Translations under genes and position numbers: made by a program
Source: Bacteriovoracaceae bacterium UBA6144
GTDB taxonomy: Bacteria > Bdellovibrionota > Bacteriovoracia > Bacteriovoracales > Bacteriovoracaceae
DNA length: 42,036 nt
Direction of reading: 5' to 3'
Assembly (NCBI GenBank): GCA_002435705.1
Contig: DIVA01000106.1
Span: 24,250 to 66,285, forward strand
Shown: one piece after another, positions 33,068 to 41,976 of the stretch
Position numbering within the stretch: position 1 is the stretch's first letter
How the letters are laid out: each line of letters begins with the position of its first letter
The notes under the pieces: generated by a model
Databases searched by the model: none
What the model was told of the DNA's origin: nothing
Seen by the model: the letters and a program-made list of their open reading frames with translations, nothing else

Positions 33068-35059
33068 TTAGGAAATATGTTGAGGATCGATATCAATTTT
33101 AAGTGAAACACCTGAAATTATTTGAATATTAGACTCAAATGTCTGAATAAGATTATGCAACTGATTAAAATCTTTTGATTTTAAAAGAACCGTCCATGTG
33201 AACTGATTCGCTCGTTTTTCCAAAAGGGCAGGTCTGGGTCCCAAAATTAAAACTTCAGGAAAGTGCTGTCTTTGCATAGATTTCAGAGCAGCATCAATTT
33301 TTTGAGTCACAAACACTGTCAGCTTACTTTGATCCCTTCCACTGAAATACATCACAGCGATCTTATAAAACGGAGGGCATTCGCAAAGTTGGCGGATGGG
33401 TAATTCTATTTTATAGAAACCATCAAAAGATCCTTGTTTGATTATTTCAAAAAGCTGGGCTTCGGGGTTGGCTGTTTGTATATAGACCTTTCCATCATCA
33501 CTATAGCGACCAGCGCGACCGGCAACTTGCACGACCGTCTGATAAATCTTCTCGTTGGCACGAAAGTCTGGAAGATTGAGCTGATTATCTACGCCTAAAA
33601 TGATGACTCTTTTAACCTTTCTAAAGTTATGTCCTTTGGAAAGCATCTGGGTTCCCACCAATATATCAACATCGCCTCGATGGAATTCATCCAATCTTCT
33701 TTTTAACTCAGTGAGATTTTTAATGATATCACGGTCAAATCTTTCAGTACGCACTGAGGGTAAAATTCTTCTTAGTACTTCCTGAACTTTTTCAGTTCCA
33801 AAACCCTTTTGTAAAAGAGTTAGATTTGAACATTCTGGACAGCCTTGGGGCATAGGCTCGTGATATTCACAGTGCTGACAACTTAAAACGTTTTTCTGTT
33901 TAAAGTATCTCAGTGTGATTGAGCAGTTTTTACAAAAAAACTGATGCCCACATGCTCGACACTGAACATAGTTTGCGTAGCCCAGTCGATTGATAAAAAC
34001 CAAACACTGCTCATTTTTTGCGACAGCATCCCTAAGCACCTGAATGCTTTCGGGATGAAATGGCCATACATCCTCTTCGCTTTGAGACTTGGTTCTCGTA
34101 TCAAGTAATACAATTTCAGGAAGAGTGGCGTTTTCAACTCTGTTTTCTAGTTTCCAATACTTGCTAATAGGATTTGTGGAGCTCTTAAAATGATTATAAG
34201 TTTCCAGCGCCGGTGTCGCCGACCCCATAATAACAGGGCAATTTGTTATTTGCGCTTTTTTAACAGCAACATCGCGAGCATTGTAGGTGCAACGATCATC
34301 CTGCTTGAAAGAGTTATCATGTTCCTCGTCAATGATGATGAGTCCGAGATTTTTAATAGGTAAAAATACGCTGCTTCGTACACCAATGAAAAGCACTGGC
34401 TTTTCCGTCGAACTTGCCTTGTGCCAGATATTGAACTTTTGAGAATCTGTCACCTCAGAGTGAAATGTGTAAATTTCACAGTCAACTGACTGACTAAAGG
34501 TTGCAACAAATTGAGGTGTCAGATTTATCTCTGGCAGAAGATAGAGGGCTGACTTATTTTGAGCGATGATTTTTTTAATCAGCTCAAGATATATAACTGT
34601 CTTTCCGGCTCCGGTCACACCATGAATAAGATGCTTCGAAAAGGTCTCAATCTTTTCAGAAATCCCATCAATTATTTCTTGCTGTGTTTTATTGGGCGTT
34701 ATGGGAGTCGTATTCTTTATCGAGGGAACAGGCTCAAGAGGCTTTGGTCGTTTCTTCGCCAAGGGTAGTGAGTCGATAATGAGCTTGCCTGCACTGTAGT
34801 GATAATACTGAGACATCCAAATAAAGAGCTCAAGAGAATTTTTTTCAAGGCGAGGGTAATCTTCTCTTTTGCTGATTACATCTTTTATCTTAATTTTCTC
34901 ATCAACGCTTTGTTCAAATTCCAAAACACAGCCAAGCTCCACTCTTTTTCCAAGCGGAATTTCGACAATATCCCCCACCATGAGCTCAAGGCCCTCCGGG
35001 ATCCGATAAGTCAGTCCCAGATTTTTTATGGGATAATCAACTGCAATTTTTGCAAACAT
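33068..35059 (-). CDS. priA: Primosomal replication restart helicase PriA
   Basis: The 663-residue superfamily 2 helicase reloads the replisome at stalled forks. The N-terminal 3'-DNA-binding domain (DYPIKNLGLTYRIPEGLE) is followed by Walker A HGVTGAGKTVIYLEL, IIDEEHDNSFKQ (DEEH box) and MGSATPALETY. A zinc region has CRACGHQFFCKNC, CQHC and CPEC, eight cysteines as in PriA. GTQMLSKGHNFRKV and AGRAGRYSDDGKV complete the helicase motifs. Length is near normal (E. coli 732). It directly follows the stop of the unknown gene at 35060 and probably belongs to the galU run. Confidence 0.96.
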   Translation of the reverse strand: MFAKIAVDYPIKNLGLTYRIPEGLELMVGDIVEIPLGKRVELGCVLEFEQSVDEKIKIKDVISKREDYPRLEKNSLELFIWMSQYYHYSAGKLIIDSLPLAKKRPKPLEPVPSIKNTTPITPNKTQQEIIDGISEKIETFSKHLIHGVTGAGKTVIYLELIKKIIAQNKSALYLLPEINLTPQFVATFSQSVDCEIYTFHSEVTDSQKFNIWHKASSTEKPVLFIGVRSSVFLPIKNLGLIIIDEEHDNSFKQDDRCTYNARDVAVKKAQITNCPVIMGSATPALETYNHFKSSTNPISKYWKLENRVENATLPEIVLLDTRTKSQSEEDVWPFHPESIQVLRDAVAKNEQCLVFINRLGYANYVQCRACGHQFFCKNCSITLRYFKQKNVLSCQHCEYHEPMPQGCPECSNLTLLQKGFGTEKVQEVLRRILPSVRTERFDRDIIKNLTELKRRLDEFHRGDVDILVGTQMLSKGHNFRKVKRVIILGVDNQLNLPDFRANEKIYQTVVQVAGRAGRYSDDGKVYIQTANPEAQLFEIIKQGSFDGFYKIELPIRQLCECPPFYKIAVMYFSGRDQSKLTVFVTQKIDAALKSMQRQHFPEVLILGPRPALLEKRANQFTWTVLLKSKDFNQLHNLIQTFESNIQIISGVSLKIDIDPQHIS

Positions 35060-36028
35060 TTAAAATATGAAGTAGGGCTTAGCTACTGGCTCTCTAGATA
35101 CTTTCACTTCTTTGTCATAGCGCTTTAGCCTGTTAACCAACTCTTGTCCTGATTCATTAAAATATCTGATACCAATGGGTTCAATATTGTAGTACTGATC
35201 TTTTGAGTTTTTAAAAACTATTAGGCGCGGCATTGGCGTCGTTCCGTTGTACTTGATGTAATCTTTTGCAACGAACTCAGTTTCCCCCGAGGAAGTTTTA
35301 TATACGATCTGCTTTAGGTCACGATTTGAATCTCCGACCCATGCCTCAAATGCATCCGCCTTAACATTCCAAGCAGCCTCACCCTCAAAGCGCACCAAGC
35401 CCATTTGACCGGTAGAGGCGTACATCGGGAGGGCCATTGTTTGATTTACCTTTTCACGCTCAATCGCTGACACGGGAGTCAGGGGTGACTCTTCGGCTTC
35501 TTTCTGTCTCCCGCCCTTTGTTTTGATCAGCCAAAGCCTGTGCTTTTCAAGAAGTTGTTTTTTTTCTTGGTTAATGAGCTCACGATTCAAGGCAACGTTT
35601 ATTCCTCGTGTTTTAAGAAATTGAGTTATAAAAGACCCATCATTAATAATAAGACTATTCATGATGGAGTAGAACAGCCCCCTCTCACTCATTTCTACGC
35701 TCTGATCAAATGAGTTGGGAGAGAGTTCTGAGAAAAAAACCTTACTCTCGGCTGAAGAATCTACAAAGCCTGCATTTTTGTAAGTTAATTGACTCAGTTT
35801 TATTCTTCCGCCAGCTCCGAGATGGTAAATTATTTTTACCCATGTACTTTGTCCCTGAGCTTGTTCATTTTTTTCAGCCAAGGGATTAACAGGAGTTATC
35901 TTAAGTGTCACCATCGCCGCATTTTGTGTGAGATCCGGATTGTTGCCATTACGAAATAGACTTTCCACTGTTGGCACATATGAGTGAGCAGAGAGAGAAA
36001 CAAAGACAATTAGAAGCCATCTTTTCAT
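35060..36028 (-). CDS. Secreted protein of unknown function between galU and priA
   Basis: The 322-residue product has a clear signal peptide (MKRWLLIVFVSLSAHS). The mature part is a beta-rich periplasmic protein with a helical stretch near 150-170. I recognise no family. Visible segments are VTLKITPVNPLAEKNEQAQG, WVKIIYHLGAGGRIKLSQL, MGLVRFEGEAAWNVKADAFE and MPRLIVFKNSKDQYYNIEPI. It starts inside the galU stop (ATGA overlap) and its stop adjoins the priA start, so all three are co-translated. That placement suggests co-expression with cell-surface sugar synthesis rather than with replication. Confidence 0.75.
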   Translation of the reverse strand: MKRWLLIVFVSLSAHSYVPTVESLFRNGNNPDLTQNAAMVTLKITPVNPLAEKNEQAQGQSTWVKIIYHLGAGGRIKLSQLTYKNAGFVDSSAESKVFFSELSPNSFDQSVEMSERGLFYSIMNSLIINDGSFITQFLKTRGINVALNRELINQEKKQLLEKHRLWLIKTKGGRQKEAEESPLTPVSAIEREKVNQTMALPMYASTGQMGLVRFEGEAAWNVKADAFEAWVGDSNRDLKQIVYKTSSGETEFVAKDYIKYNGTTPMPRLIVFKNSKDQYYNIEPIGIRYFNESGQELVNRLKRYDKEVKVSREPVAKPYFIF

Positions 36029-36912
36029 AAACTTACTCCATGAGCTTTAAATCTTTTTCTAATGATTTCAATCATGCCATCTCTTGTTTCGGTGTCTCGT
36101 AGGGCAAAGTCAACAGTCGCATCAAGGTAGCCCATTACGTTGCCAGTATCGTATCTTTCTCCCTCAAATTGATGGGCGTAGACTTTTCTTTTATTGCACA
36201 AAAGATTAATCGCGTCGGTGAGTTGGTATTCATTACCTGCACCACGTGGAATGTTTTTTAGTAACTCAAATATATCTGAAGTTAGGATATATCTTCCCGG
36301 TGTCACAAGGGTGCTGGGCGCAGATTCTTTTTTTGGCTTCTCTACCATTGACTCCATTAAAAGAGTTTTTGTTCCCTTTATTAGTTCTCCCTTCACAACA
36401 CCATAACGATGAACTTCTTCAGGACTTACATTCATCACTCCGATCACGGGAGCCCCGGCATTATTTACGGAAACATCTATCAACTGTTTCGTGCAGGGAG
36501 TAGCATTTTTAACTATGTCATCACCCAATAGCACGGCAAAGGGCTGATCCCCCATCATGCTTTCCGCCATGAGGACGGCATGACCCAATCCCAATTGCTG
36601 TTTTTGTCTCACGCTGACCACGCTAACCATTGATCCAATCTTCTGAATCAACTCTAGCTCTTTGAGTTTTCCTCTCGTTTCAAGGAAGTGCTCAAGCTCG
36701 TAATTTCTATCAAAATAGTCTTCAACTGAAAATTTTCCCGATGCCGTAACAAACACAATCTCTTCAATTCCCGATTCGACTGCCTCAAGCACTACGTGAT
36801 GGATCATTGGAATATTAATTATGGGGATAATTTCTTTGGGCATTTGTTTCGTCGCCGGAAGAAATCTAGTGCCCTTACCCGCGATGGGAATTATCGCTTT
36901 TTTGATTTTCAT
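36025..36912 (-). CDS. galU: UTP-glucose-1-phosphate uridylyltransferase
   Basis: The 295-residue enzyme makes UDP-glucose for LPS, capsule and glycan synthesis. AIIPIAGKGTRFLPATKQMP (the nucleotide-binding loop and catalytic Lys), EIIPIINIPMIHHVVLEAV, FAVLLGDDIV (metal Asp) and ITSDIFELLKNIPRGAGNE are typical. The start was taken at the ATG at 36912 with AAGGA before it, rather than the upstream ATG at 36933. It overlaps the next gene by four bases. It is divergent from the outer-membrane protein gene at 36989. Confidence 0.95.
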   Translation of the reverse strand: MKIKKAIIPIAGKGTRFLPATKQMPKEIIPIINIPMIHHVVLEAVESGIEEIVFVTASGKFSVEDYFDRNYELEHFLETRGKLKELELIQKIGSMVSVVSVRQKQQLGLGHAVLMAESMMGDQPFAVLLGDDIVKNATPCTKQLIDVSVNNAGAPVIGVMNVSPEEVHRYGVVKGELIKGTKTLLMESMVEKPKKESAPSTLVTPGRYILTSDIFELLKNIPRGAGNEYQLTDAINLLCNKRKVYAHQFEGERYDTGNVMGYLDATVDFALRDTETRDGMIEIIRKRFKAHGVSL

Positions 36913-36988
36913 GAAAATCCTTGAGTTCTCCATGAGATATGGTTAGTTTGATAATAGACTCTATAGCACATTATCACTGGTTGCCATT

Positions 36989-37897
36989 ATGCACTTGTTC
37001 TTTCTGATTGGTTTTTTGATTTTTATTTCTGACGCTAAAGCACAATCGATTGCTTCTATCAGGCCACTACAAACAACACGTCTTCACTCAACTTCTGGAG
37101 CAGGCGTGGGCTCTATGCTAGTAGCCGAATCGGCCATTTTGAATCCCGCCCCTGTCGCATTCTTCCAGGACACTTTCATTTCCTATCAAAAAAATAATGC
37201 AGAATTGGGAAATAGCTCTCCCCAAAGAGTCACTGACGCCGACCCATTTGGTCAACTTAATAGCTCTGAGAGTTTTTATCTTTTTGATAATTCATCTGAG
37301 GTGAAAGGCGGATTAAGCTACCAACATCAAAGAGAAGACGGACAAAGACGCAAACGCCTGACGGCCACAGTCTCAACGCTTGTTTACGATAATCTTTCTG
37401 TAGGTGTTTTGTATAAATACACAGAGGACACCACTTACTCGGCTCAAGCGAACAGAAGCCGGATCTCAAATCCACTGACGCTCGGGTTTACGTATATTTA
37501 TCATCCCGGTCTAATTATCGGTGGTGTGTGGGAAGACCCAACTCGCGCCAGTCGCGATGAAAATAGGGCTATTTTGGGAACTCAAGCTAATCTAACCGAA
37601 AAGATTGTTTTTATTTTCGATGTTGGTGGTAACCCCACCAAAGATTTTAACGATAGTCGAATTTGGCGTGGGGCCCTTCAGTTGGCCCTCCTGAGTGATG
37701 TATATGTCCGTGGCGGAAAATACCAGGATAGATCACTCCTGTTAGAAGGTGAGTCCTGGGGGGTGGCCTGGATTGGCCCAAAGCTAGGAGCGGAGTTTGC
37801 CATGAAAACATCTCGTCGCTTAACTGATAAGCCTGGTCTACTTTATGAGAGAGAGAGAATCACTGACGCAAGCTTTGCCTTTCATTTGAGATTTTAA
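36989..37897 (+). CDS. FadL/PorV-like outer-membrane beta-barrel protein
   Basis: The 302-residue product has a signal peptide (MHLFFLIGFLIFISDAKA). After it comes SGAGVGSMLVAESAILNPAP, the hatch-like Asn-Pro motif of FadL/PorV/TraF-like barrels, then barrel strands (LTATVSTLVYDNLSVGVLYKY, LTLGFTYIYHPGLIIGGVW, ALQLALLSDVYVRGGKYQ, GVAWIGPKLGAEFAMK), ending in ASFAFHLRF with the terminal Phe. No substrate can be assigned. It lies 55 bases from the divergent galU gene and 36 bases before the CFI-box gene. Confidence 0.8.
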   Translation: MHLFFLIGFLIFISDAKAQSIASIRPLQTTRLHSTSGAGVGSMLVAESAILNPAPVAFFQDTFISYQKNNAELGNSSPQRVTDADPFGQLNSSESFYLFDNSSEVKGGLSYQHQREDGQRRKRLTATVSTLVYDNLSVGVLYKYTEDTTYSAQANRSRISNPLTLGFTYIYHPGLIIGGVWEDPTRASRDENRAILGTQANLTEKIVFIFDVGGNPTKDFNDSRIWRGALQLALLSDVYVRGGKYQDRSLLLEGESWGVAWIGPKLGAEFAMKTSRRLTDKPGLLYERERITDASFAFHLRF

Positions 37898-37933
37898 TCA
37901 ACAAACTTACCCAAAGAGTCGATGAGGTAGCAT

Positions 37934-38671
37934 ATGTCCTCATCGGCCAATAATTACAAAAAGAAAGTGCGAGACTCGCTTAAAGAGCGTGAACACATCG
38001 CTATACTTAAACATAAATATGACACTCGAATTAGTAACGTAAAGATTGGTAAGCATGCTTTTAGCAAGGGCGATTTTCTGACTGCAATCAGAAAATACAC
38101 GGAGTACCTTGAAGTTGTTGCTGAGGTTAATAAAATCCCCGGCATTTATGAACTTCATCCCAATCATTTTGATAAAAATAAAGATATTACAGAAATGTTA
38201 ATGATCTCTAATCTGTATTTTGAGTTGGCAAAGGTCTATGATGCCACCGGAAAGTTTCAAGATGATTTAGCCAAGTGCCTTGATCAGTTTGTTTTATTTT
38301 CAGCCAATCAACCCTTCCAGGTTGTAAATTCTGAGATGTGCCGAAAGCACTTGAGGAAATTTAAATTTAAAAACCACGATTTATTTTTCAAATCATACCA
38401 ACAAATTTTTGTCAAAAGTCGCAAATGCTATATAGCCACGCACTGCTTTGGGGAAGATCATCCCCACACGGAAAATTTACGAAATTTCCGGGCCATGATT
38501 ATTAACAAAAGCTTGGGTCGCGTCTTTGTTAGGACTTATTATTTACATTCGCCCAAATTCGTCTCTTTACTTGATAAGAATCCTACTCTGGCAAAAATTA
38601 TTACCCCTCCCCTTCGTTATGGATTAAGTTTGTTCTCAAGATTGCTTCATCGTCATATACTAATTAAATGA
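37934..38671 (+). CDS. CFI-box-containing protein with N-terminal helical region
   Basis: The 245-residue, probably cytoplasmic product has two parts. Residues 1-150 are alpha-helical, perhaps one or two TPR-like repeats (KIGKHAFSKGDFLTAIRKYTEYLEVV; LYFELAKVYDATGKFQDDL). Residues 165-235 contain the CFI-box pattern: Cys165 in CYIATHCFGEDHPHTENLRN, FRAMIINKSLGRVFVRTYY and HSPKFVSLL. This Cys-Phe/Tyr-Ile-Ala-Thr motif followed by an FRD-like helix and a YYxxSP stretch occurs at the C-termini of many otherwise different bacterial proteins. Its function is not known to me. GAGG precedes the ATG. The stop overlaps the lptG start (ATGA), so the two proteins are co-made. Confidence 0.72.
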   Translation: MSSSANNYKKKVRDSLKEREHIAILKHKYDTRISNVKIGKHAFSKGDFLTAIRKYTEYLEVVAEVNKIPGIYELHPNHFDKNKDITEMLMISNLYFELAKVYDATGKFQDDLAKCLDQFVLFSANQPFQVVNSEMCRKHLRKFKFKNHDLFFKSYQQIFVKSRKCYIATHCFGEDHPHTENLRNFRAMIINKSLGRVFVRTYYLHSPKFVSLLDKNPTLAKIITPPLRYGLSLFSRLLHRHILIK

Positions 38672-39759
38672 AATTGATCTCACGTCTCTTTATCAAAGAA
38701 TGGTTTAAAGCCCTTATCGGTTCAATTTCGGCTTTAATGTTGCTTATCACAACGGCAGATATCATTAATGCATTTCTTATGGGTCGCGATGGGGCGCGTG
38801 CAATTCTTGAATGGTCCTTTAAGATGCCTGACCTTACAGGAAAAATGCTGCCCGTAACGTGTTTGCTTGCAACACTTTTTTCACTCAACAAACTTAAGTC
38901 TCACAACGAACTAATTGCAGCACTGGCTGCAGGGTTTTCTTACGGAAGAATCACTCAAATCATCGCCACCTGCTCACTCAGCGTTGTGCTTCTACAGTTT
39001 ATTAATCTCGGATACATTGAGCCATATGCCAACAACGTCAAGCGCTCCGAGATACAAAGATCGCGCTTATCAGAGGGAAAATATCTCACTCGCAGTATGG
39101 TAGATGGTGGTCAATTTTGGTTTAAAAGCCAAAATTATTTCGGAACCTTTTCTTCTTTTGATAAAAAAGATAATACCTTAACAAATCTACAGCTTTTTTT
39201 CTTTAACCCAGAGGGACTTCTTTCCCATCAACTCATTGCAACCAGGGCTGCTTTTGACGGAAGCTCTTGGACACTTATTAATGCAAAAAAAATTGATCAA
39301 CTAAGTGGAAACCGATTTCCAATAATTACCAGCGAAAAGAAAGTGGTTCTTACTCTCGCCGAGACACCAAATGAATTTAATGAGTTTGAATCTGATCTCA
39401 CGACACTCAACTGGTTTAACTTGAAAAATGTGATAGATAAAATTTCTCAAACGGGTATCAATACGAATGAGTATTTCATTATGCTTCATCAGAAACTGGC
39501 CCTCTCTTTGAGTTGTCTCGTTTTTGCCCTTATACCCTTGGGCTCACTTTATCGACCGAATAGAAGATCTGATTCATTTGGAATGAATGTGGCCTTTACA
39601 TTGGTTCTTACTGTGGCGTTCTGGTTACTTTTTTCGAGTTCTCTTAGTTTTGGGCAAAGTGGCAAAATACCCTCATGGCTTGCTGTGTACCTTATCCCCT
39701 CGTTATTTCTAAGCTATTCCCTTTCAACATTTGTCCGTCATAGGAAACTGACATTTTAA
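38668..39759 (+). CDS. lptG: LptF/LptG-family LPS export permease
   Basis: The 363-residue inner-membrane permease works with LptB and LptC to pull LPS out of the inner membrane. Three membrane segments lie near the N-terminus (about 15-33, 53-72 and 95-118), then a periplasmic beta-jellyroll (about 120-265), then three C-terminal segments (about 272-292, 306-326 and 340-355). DIINAFLMGRDGARAI, LPVTCLLATLFSLNKLKSHNELIAAL (the coupling-helix Glu region) and LALSLSCLVFALIPLGSLY are characteristic. LptF versus LptG is not certain. It is coupled to the CFI-box gene upstream. Confidence 0.85.
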   Translation: MKLISRLFIKEWFKALIGSISALMLLITTADIINAFLMGRDGARAILEWSFKMPDLTGKMLPVTCLLATLFSLNKLKSHNELIAALAAGFSYGRITQIIATCSLSVVLLQFINLGYIEPYANNVKRSEIQRSRLSEGKYLTRSMVDGGQFWFKSQNYFGTFSSFDKKDNTLTNLQLFFFNPEGLLSHQLIATRAAFDGSSWTLINAKKIDQLSGNRFPIITSEKKVVLTLAETPNEFNEFESDLTTLNWFNLKNVIDKISQTGINTNEYFIMLHQKLALSLSCLVFALIPLGSLYRPNRRSDSFGMNVAFTLVLTVAFWLLFSSSLSFGQSGKIPSWLAVYLIPSLFLSYSLSTFVRHRKLTF

Positions 39760-39821
39760 TCCCCCTCGGTCCGTGATATAAAATGGGCATGAAAATTGAA
39801 AATTATACTCTCGAAGGGAAA

Positions 39822-40364
39822 ATGCTCCCGATATTCACTTATCCCGAGCCTGTTTTAACTCAAGTTGCAAAACCGGTGGAGGTTTTTGATTCAAACCTAG
39901 AAACACTTGTAAGAGACATGCTTTACACAATGTATCATGCTCCGGGAATAGGTTTGGCTGCTCCACAAATCGGCCAGTCCATTCGACTTTTTGTAGTCGA
40001 TGTTGATTATGATCGCGATGAGGTTGAACTTAAAAATGGTGAAACAGAAATGGAGTTTAGTAATCTAAACCCGATGGTTTTTATAAATCCAGTTTTTACA
40101 AAAAAGTCTGGCTCAACTATTTTCAAAGAAGGCTGCCTCAGTGTTCCAGAGGTTTACGAGGAAGTAACACGAGCAGAGCTTGTGACTGTCGAGTACCAGG
40201 ATCTCAAGGGAAACAAGCTCACCCTGGAGGCGGACGAACTTCTTTCTATCTGCTTACAGCACGAGAACGATCATCTGGATGGGATTGTTTTTATTGATCG
40301 TTTAAGCCCGCTTAAAAAGAAATTTTTTAAAACTAAACTCATTAAAGAAAAGAAAAGAATTTAG
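39822..40364 (+). CDS. def: Peptide deformylase
   Basis: The enzyme removes the formyl group from nascent proteins. The three motifs are intact: GIGLAAPQIGQ, EGCLSVP (Cys ligand) and QHENDHLDG (HExxH). The start was taken at the ATG at 39822 because AAGGGA lies four bases upstream and MLPIFTYPEPVLTQ matches the usual N-terminus; an ATG at 39783 gives 13 more residues. It is followed by fmt, the usual partner. Confidence 0.95.
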   Translation: MLPIFTYPEPVLTQVAKPVEVFDSNLETLVRDMLYTMYHAPGIGLAAPQIGQSIRLFVVDVDYDRDEVELKNGETEMEFSNLNPMVFINPVFTKKSGSTIFKEGCLSVPEVYEEVTRAELVTVEYQDLKGNKLTLEADELLSICLQHENDHLDGIVFIDRLSPLKKKFFKTKLIKEKKRI

Positions 40365-40372
40365 GTGGTTGC

Positions 40373-41326
40373 TTGAAGAAATTTAAAACACTCTTCTTTG
40401 GTACGCCTGATTTTTCTGTCGCAACCTTAGAGCTGCTTCAGCATCACCCACTTATCGAATTAGTTGGTGTTGTTTCAATGCCCGATCGCCCAGCGGGTCG
40501 TGGTCAAGAACTTAAATCCCCCGAAGTTGTAAGCTACGCCAAGCTACACAAGATCGATTACTTTCAAACAGAAAACGTTAATAAAGAAAATCATTTACTA
40601 GAAAAATGGGCGAATGAAAAAGTTGATCTCATCATCGTTTTGGCTTTCGCTCAATTTCTAGGCTCTAAAATACTCCAGCTCCCAAGACTCGGATGCTTTA
40701 ATATCCACACTTCACTTCTACCTAAATATAGGGGAGCCGCTCCCATTCAATATGCTCTCTGGAATGGTGACGCGCAGACCGGTGTCAGTATTCAAAGAAT
40801 GGTAAAAAAAATGGATGCGGGTAATATTGTTGTTTCTGCCCCCACCCCCATTTTTAACTACGAAACGGGTGGTCTTCTTACAACACGCCTAAAGCATCTC
40901 GCGTCCCTTGCTACGGCAGAGTTGATTGATAAAATTGCAGCGAATAATCTTAATGAAACAATTCAAGATGAATCTCTTGTAAGTTTTGCACCTACACTCA
41001 AAAAAGAAGATGGCTGGCTTGATTTTACCAACCAAACGTCGTCTGCGCTGATTAATCGCTTTCGTGCCACTGATCCTTGGCCGGGATCCTATGCATTTCT
41101 TTCTGGGAAAAGACTTAAGATTCTCTCCCTTGAATCATATGACTTCAAACTTGCTGCTGGGAAAATGATCAATCACCACAACCAGCTCATTGTAGGGACG
41201 AAGGATGGCTGCCTTAGGCTCACCCGAGTTCAACTTGAAGGCAAAAAAGCAACTAGCGACATTGAACTGCTCAATGGTTACAAGTCTGAATTGATTTTAA
41301 CGAGTTTACCTAAGGCACAAGAATGA
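40373..41326 (+). CDS. fmt: Methionyl-tRNA formyltransferase
   Basis: The 317-residue enzyme formylates initiator Met-tRNA using 10-formyl-THF. The start is a TTG with AGGTGG before it. FFGTPDFSVATLELL, NIHTSLLPKYRGAAPIQYAL (with the catalytic Asn-His) and VSIQRMVKKMDAGNIV are characteristic, and the C-terminal OB-like domain (ALINRFRATDPWPGSYAFL) is present. It lies eight bases after def and overlaps rpe by four bases. Confidence 0.96.
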   Translation: MKKFKTLFFGTPDFSVATLELLQHHPLIELVGVVSMPDRPAGRGQELKSPEVVSYAKLHKIDYFQTENVNKENHLLEKWANEKVDLIIVLAFAQFLGSKILQLPRLGCFNIHTSLLPKYRGAAPIQYALWNGDAQTGVSIQRMVKKMDAGNIVVSAPTPIFNYETGGLLTTRLKHLASLATAELIDKIAANNLNETIQDESLVSFAPTLKKEDGWLDFTNQTSSALINRFRATDPWPGSYAFLSGKRLKILSLESYDFKLAAGKMINHHNQLIVGTKDGCLRLTRVQLEGKKATSDIELLNGYKSELILTSLPKAQE

Positions 41327-41976
41327 TTATCTCTCCCAGCCTTCTATCAGCTAACTTTCTCAATCTTGAACAAGATATCTTGGAACTAAATAAGGAAAAA
41401 GATCTTTGGCTACATTTGGATATTATGGATGGGCATTTTGTACCCAACCTTACCTTTGGGCCGGTTGTTGTATCGAAGCTTAAAACAATCACGAGTATTC
41501 CTCTCGATGCCCACTTCATGGTAACCAATCCTTCGGATCACATGGATTGGTTTAAAGACGTAGGACTTAATAATTTCACCTTCCACTGGGAAGCAGCCAC
41601 CCATCATGATCGCCTCATTCAAAAAGCCAAAGAACTCTATCCCAGTGTTGGCATCTCACTTAATCCCTCAACTTCTTTACGGGTGATTGAAGATTTTATT
41701 TTTGAAAAAGTGGATCTTGTTCTTTTAATGTCAGTCAATCCTGGTTTTGGTGGGCAGAGTTTTATTGATGGCACAATTCACAAGGTTGAAGAGCTCGCGG
41801 CGATTAGAAAAAAGAAAAATTTGAATTTTACCATCCAGGTTGATGGTGGTGTTTCCGATTTCAACTCCCAAAAACTGATTAGGGCGGGCGCAGATAATCT
41901 AGTTGCGGGATCCTTCGTCTTTTCCTCTGGTCGAGGAAACTATCATCAACAAATTAATAAATTGAGAAAACCATGA
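41323..41976 (+). CDS. rpe: Ribulose-phosphate 3-epimerase
   Basis: The 217-residue TIM-barrel epimerase interconverts ribulose-5-phosphate and xylulose-5-phosphate. ISPSLLSANFLNLEQDI, LHLDIMDGHFVPNLTFGPVV (with metal His and Asp), LMSVNPGFGGQSF and QVDGGV are all intact. It is translationally coupled to fmt (ATGA), and its stop overlaps the start of the next gene. Confidence 0.96.
   Translation: MIISPSLLSANFLNLEQDILELNKEKDLWLHLDIMDGHFVPNLTFGPVVVSKLKTITSIPLDAHFMVTNPSDHMDWFKDVGLNNFTFHWEAATHHDRLIQKAKELYPSVGISLNPSTSLRVIEDFIFEKVDLVLLMSVNPGFGGQSFIDGTIHKVEELAAIRKKKNLNFTIQVDGGVSDFNSQKLIRAGADNLVAGSFVFSSGRGNYHQQINKLRKP

Noticed and set aside
32995..33111. Upstream extension of the Gln-rich protein into priA
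   Set aside because: A signal peptide with a ribosome site begins at 32994, and the extension overlaps priA coding sequence.
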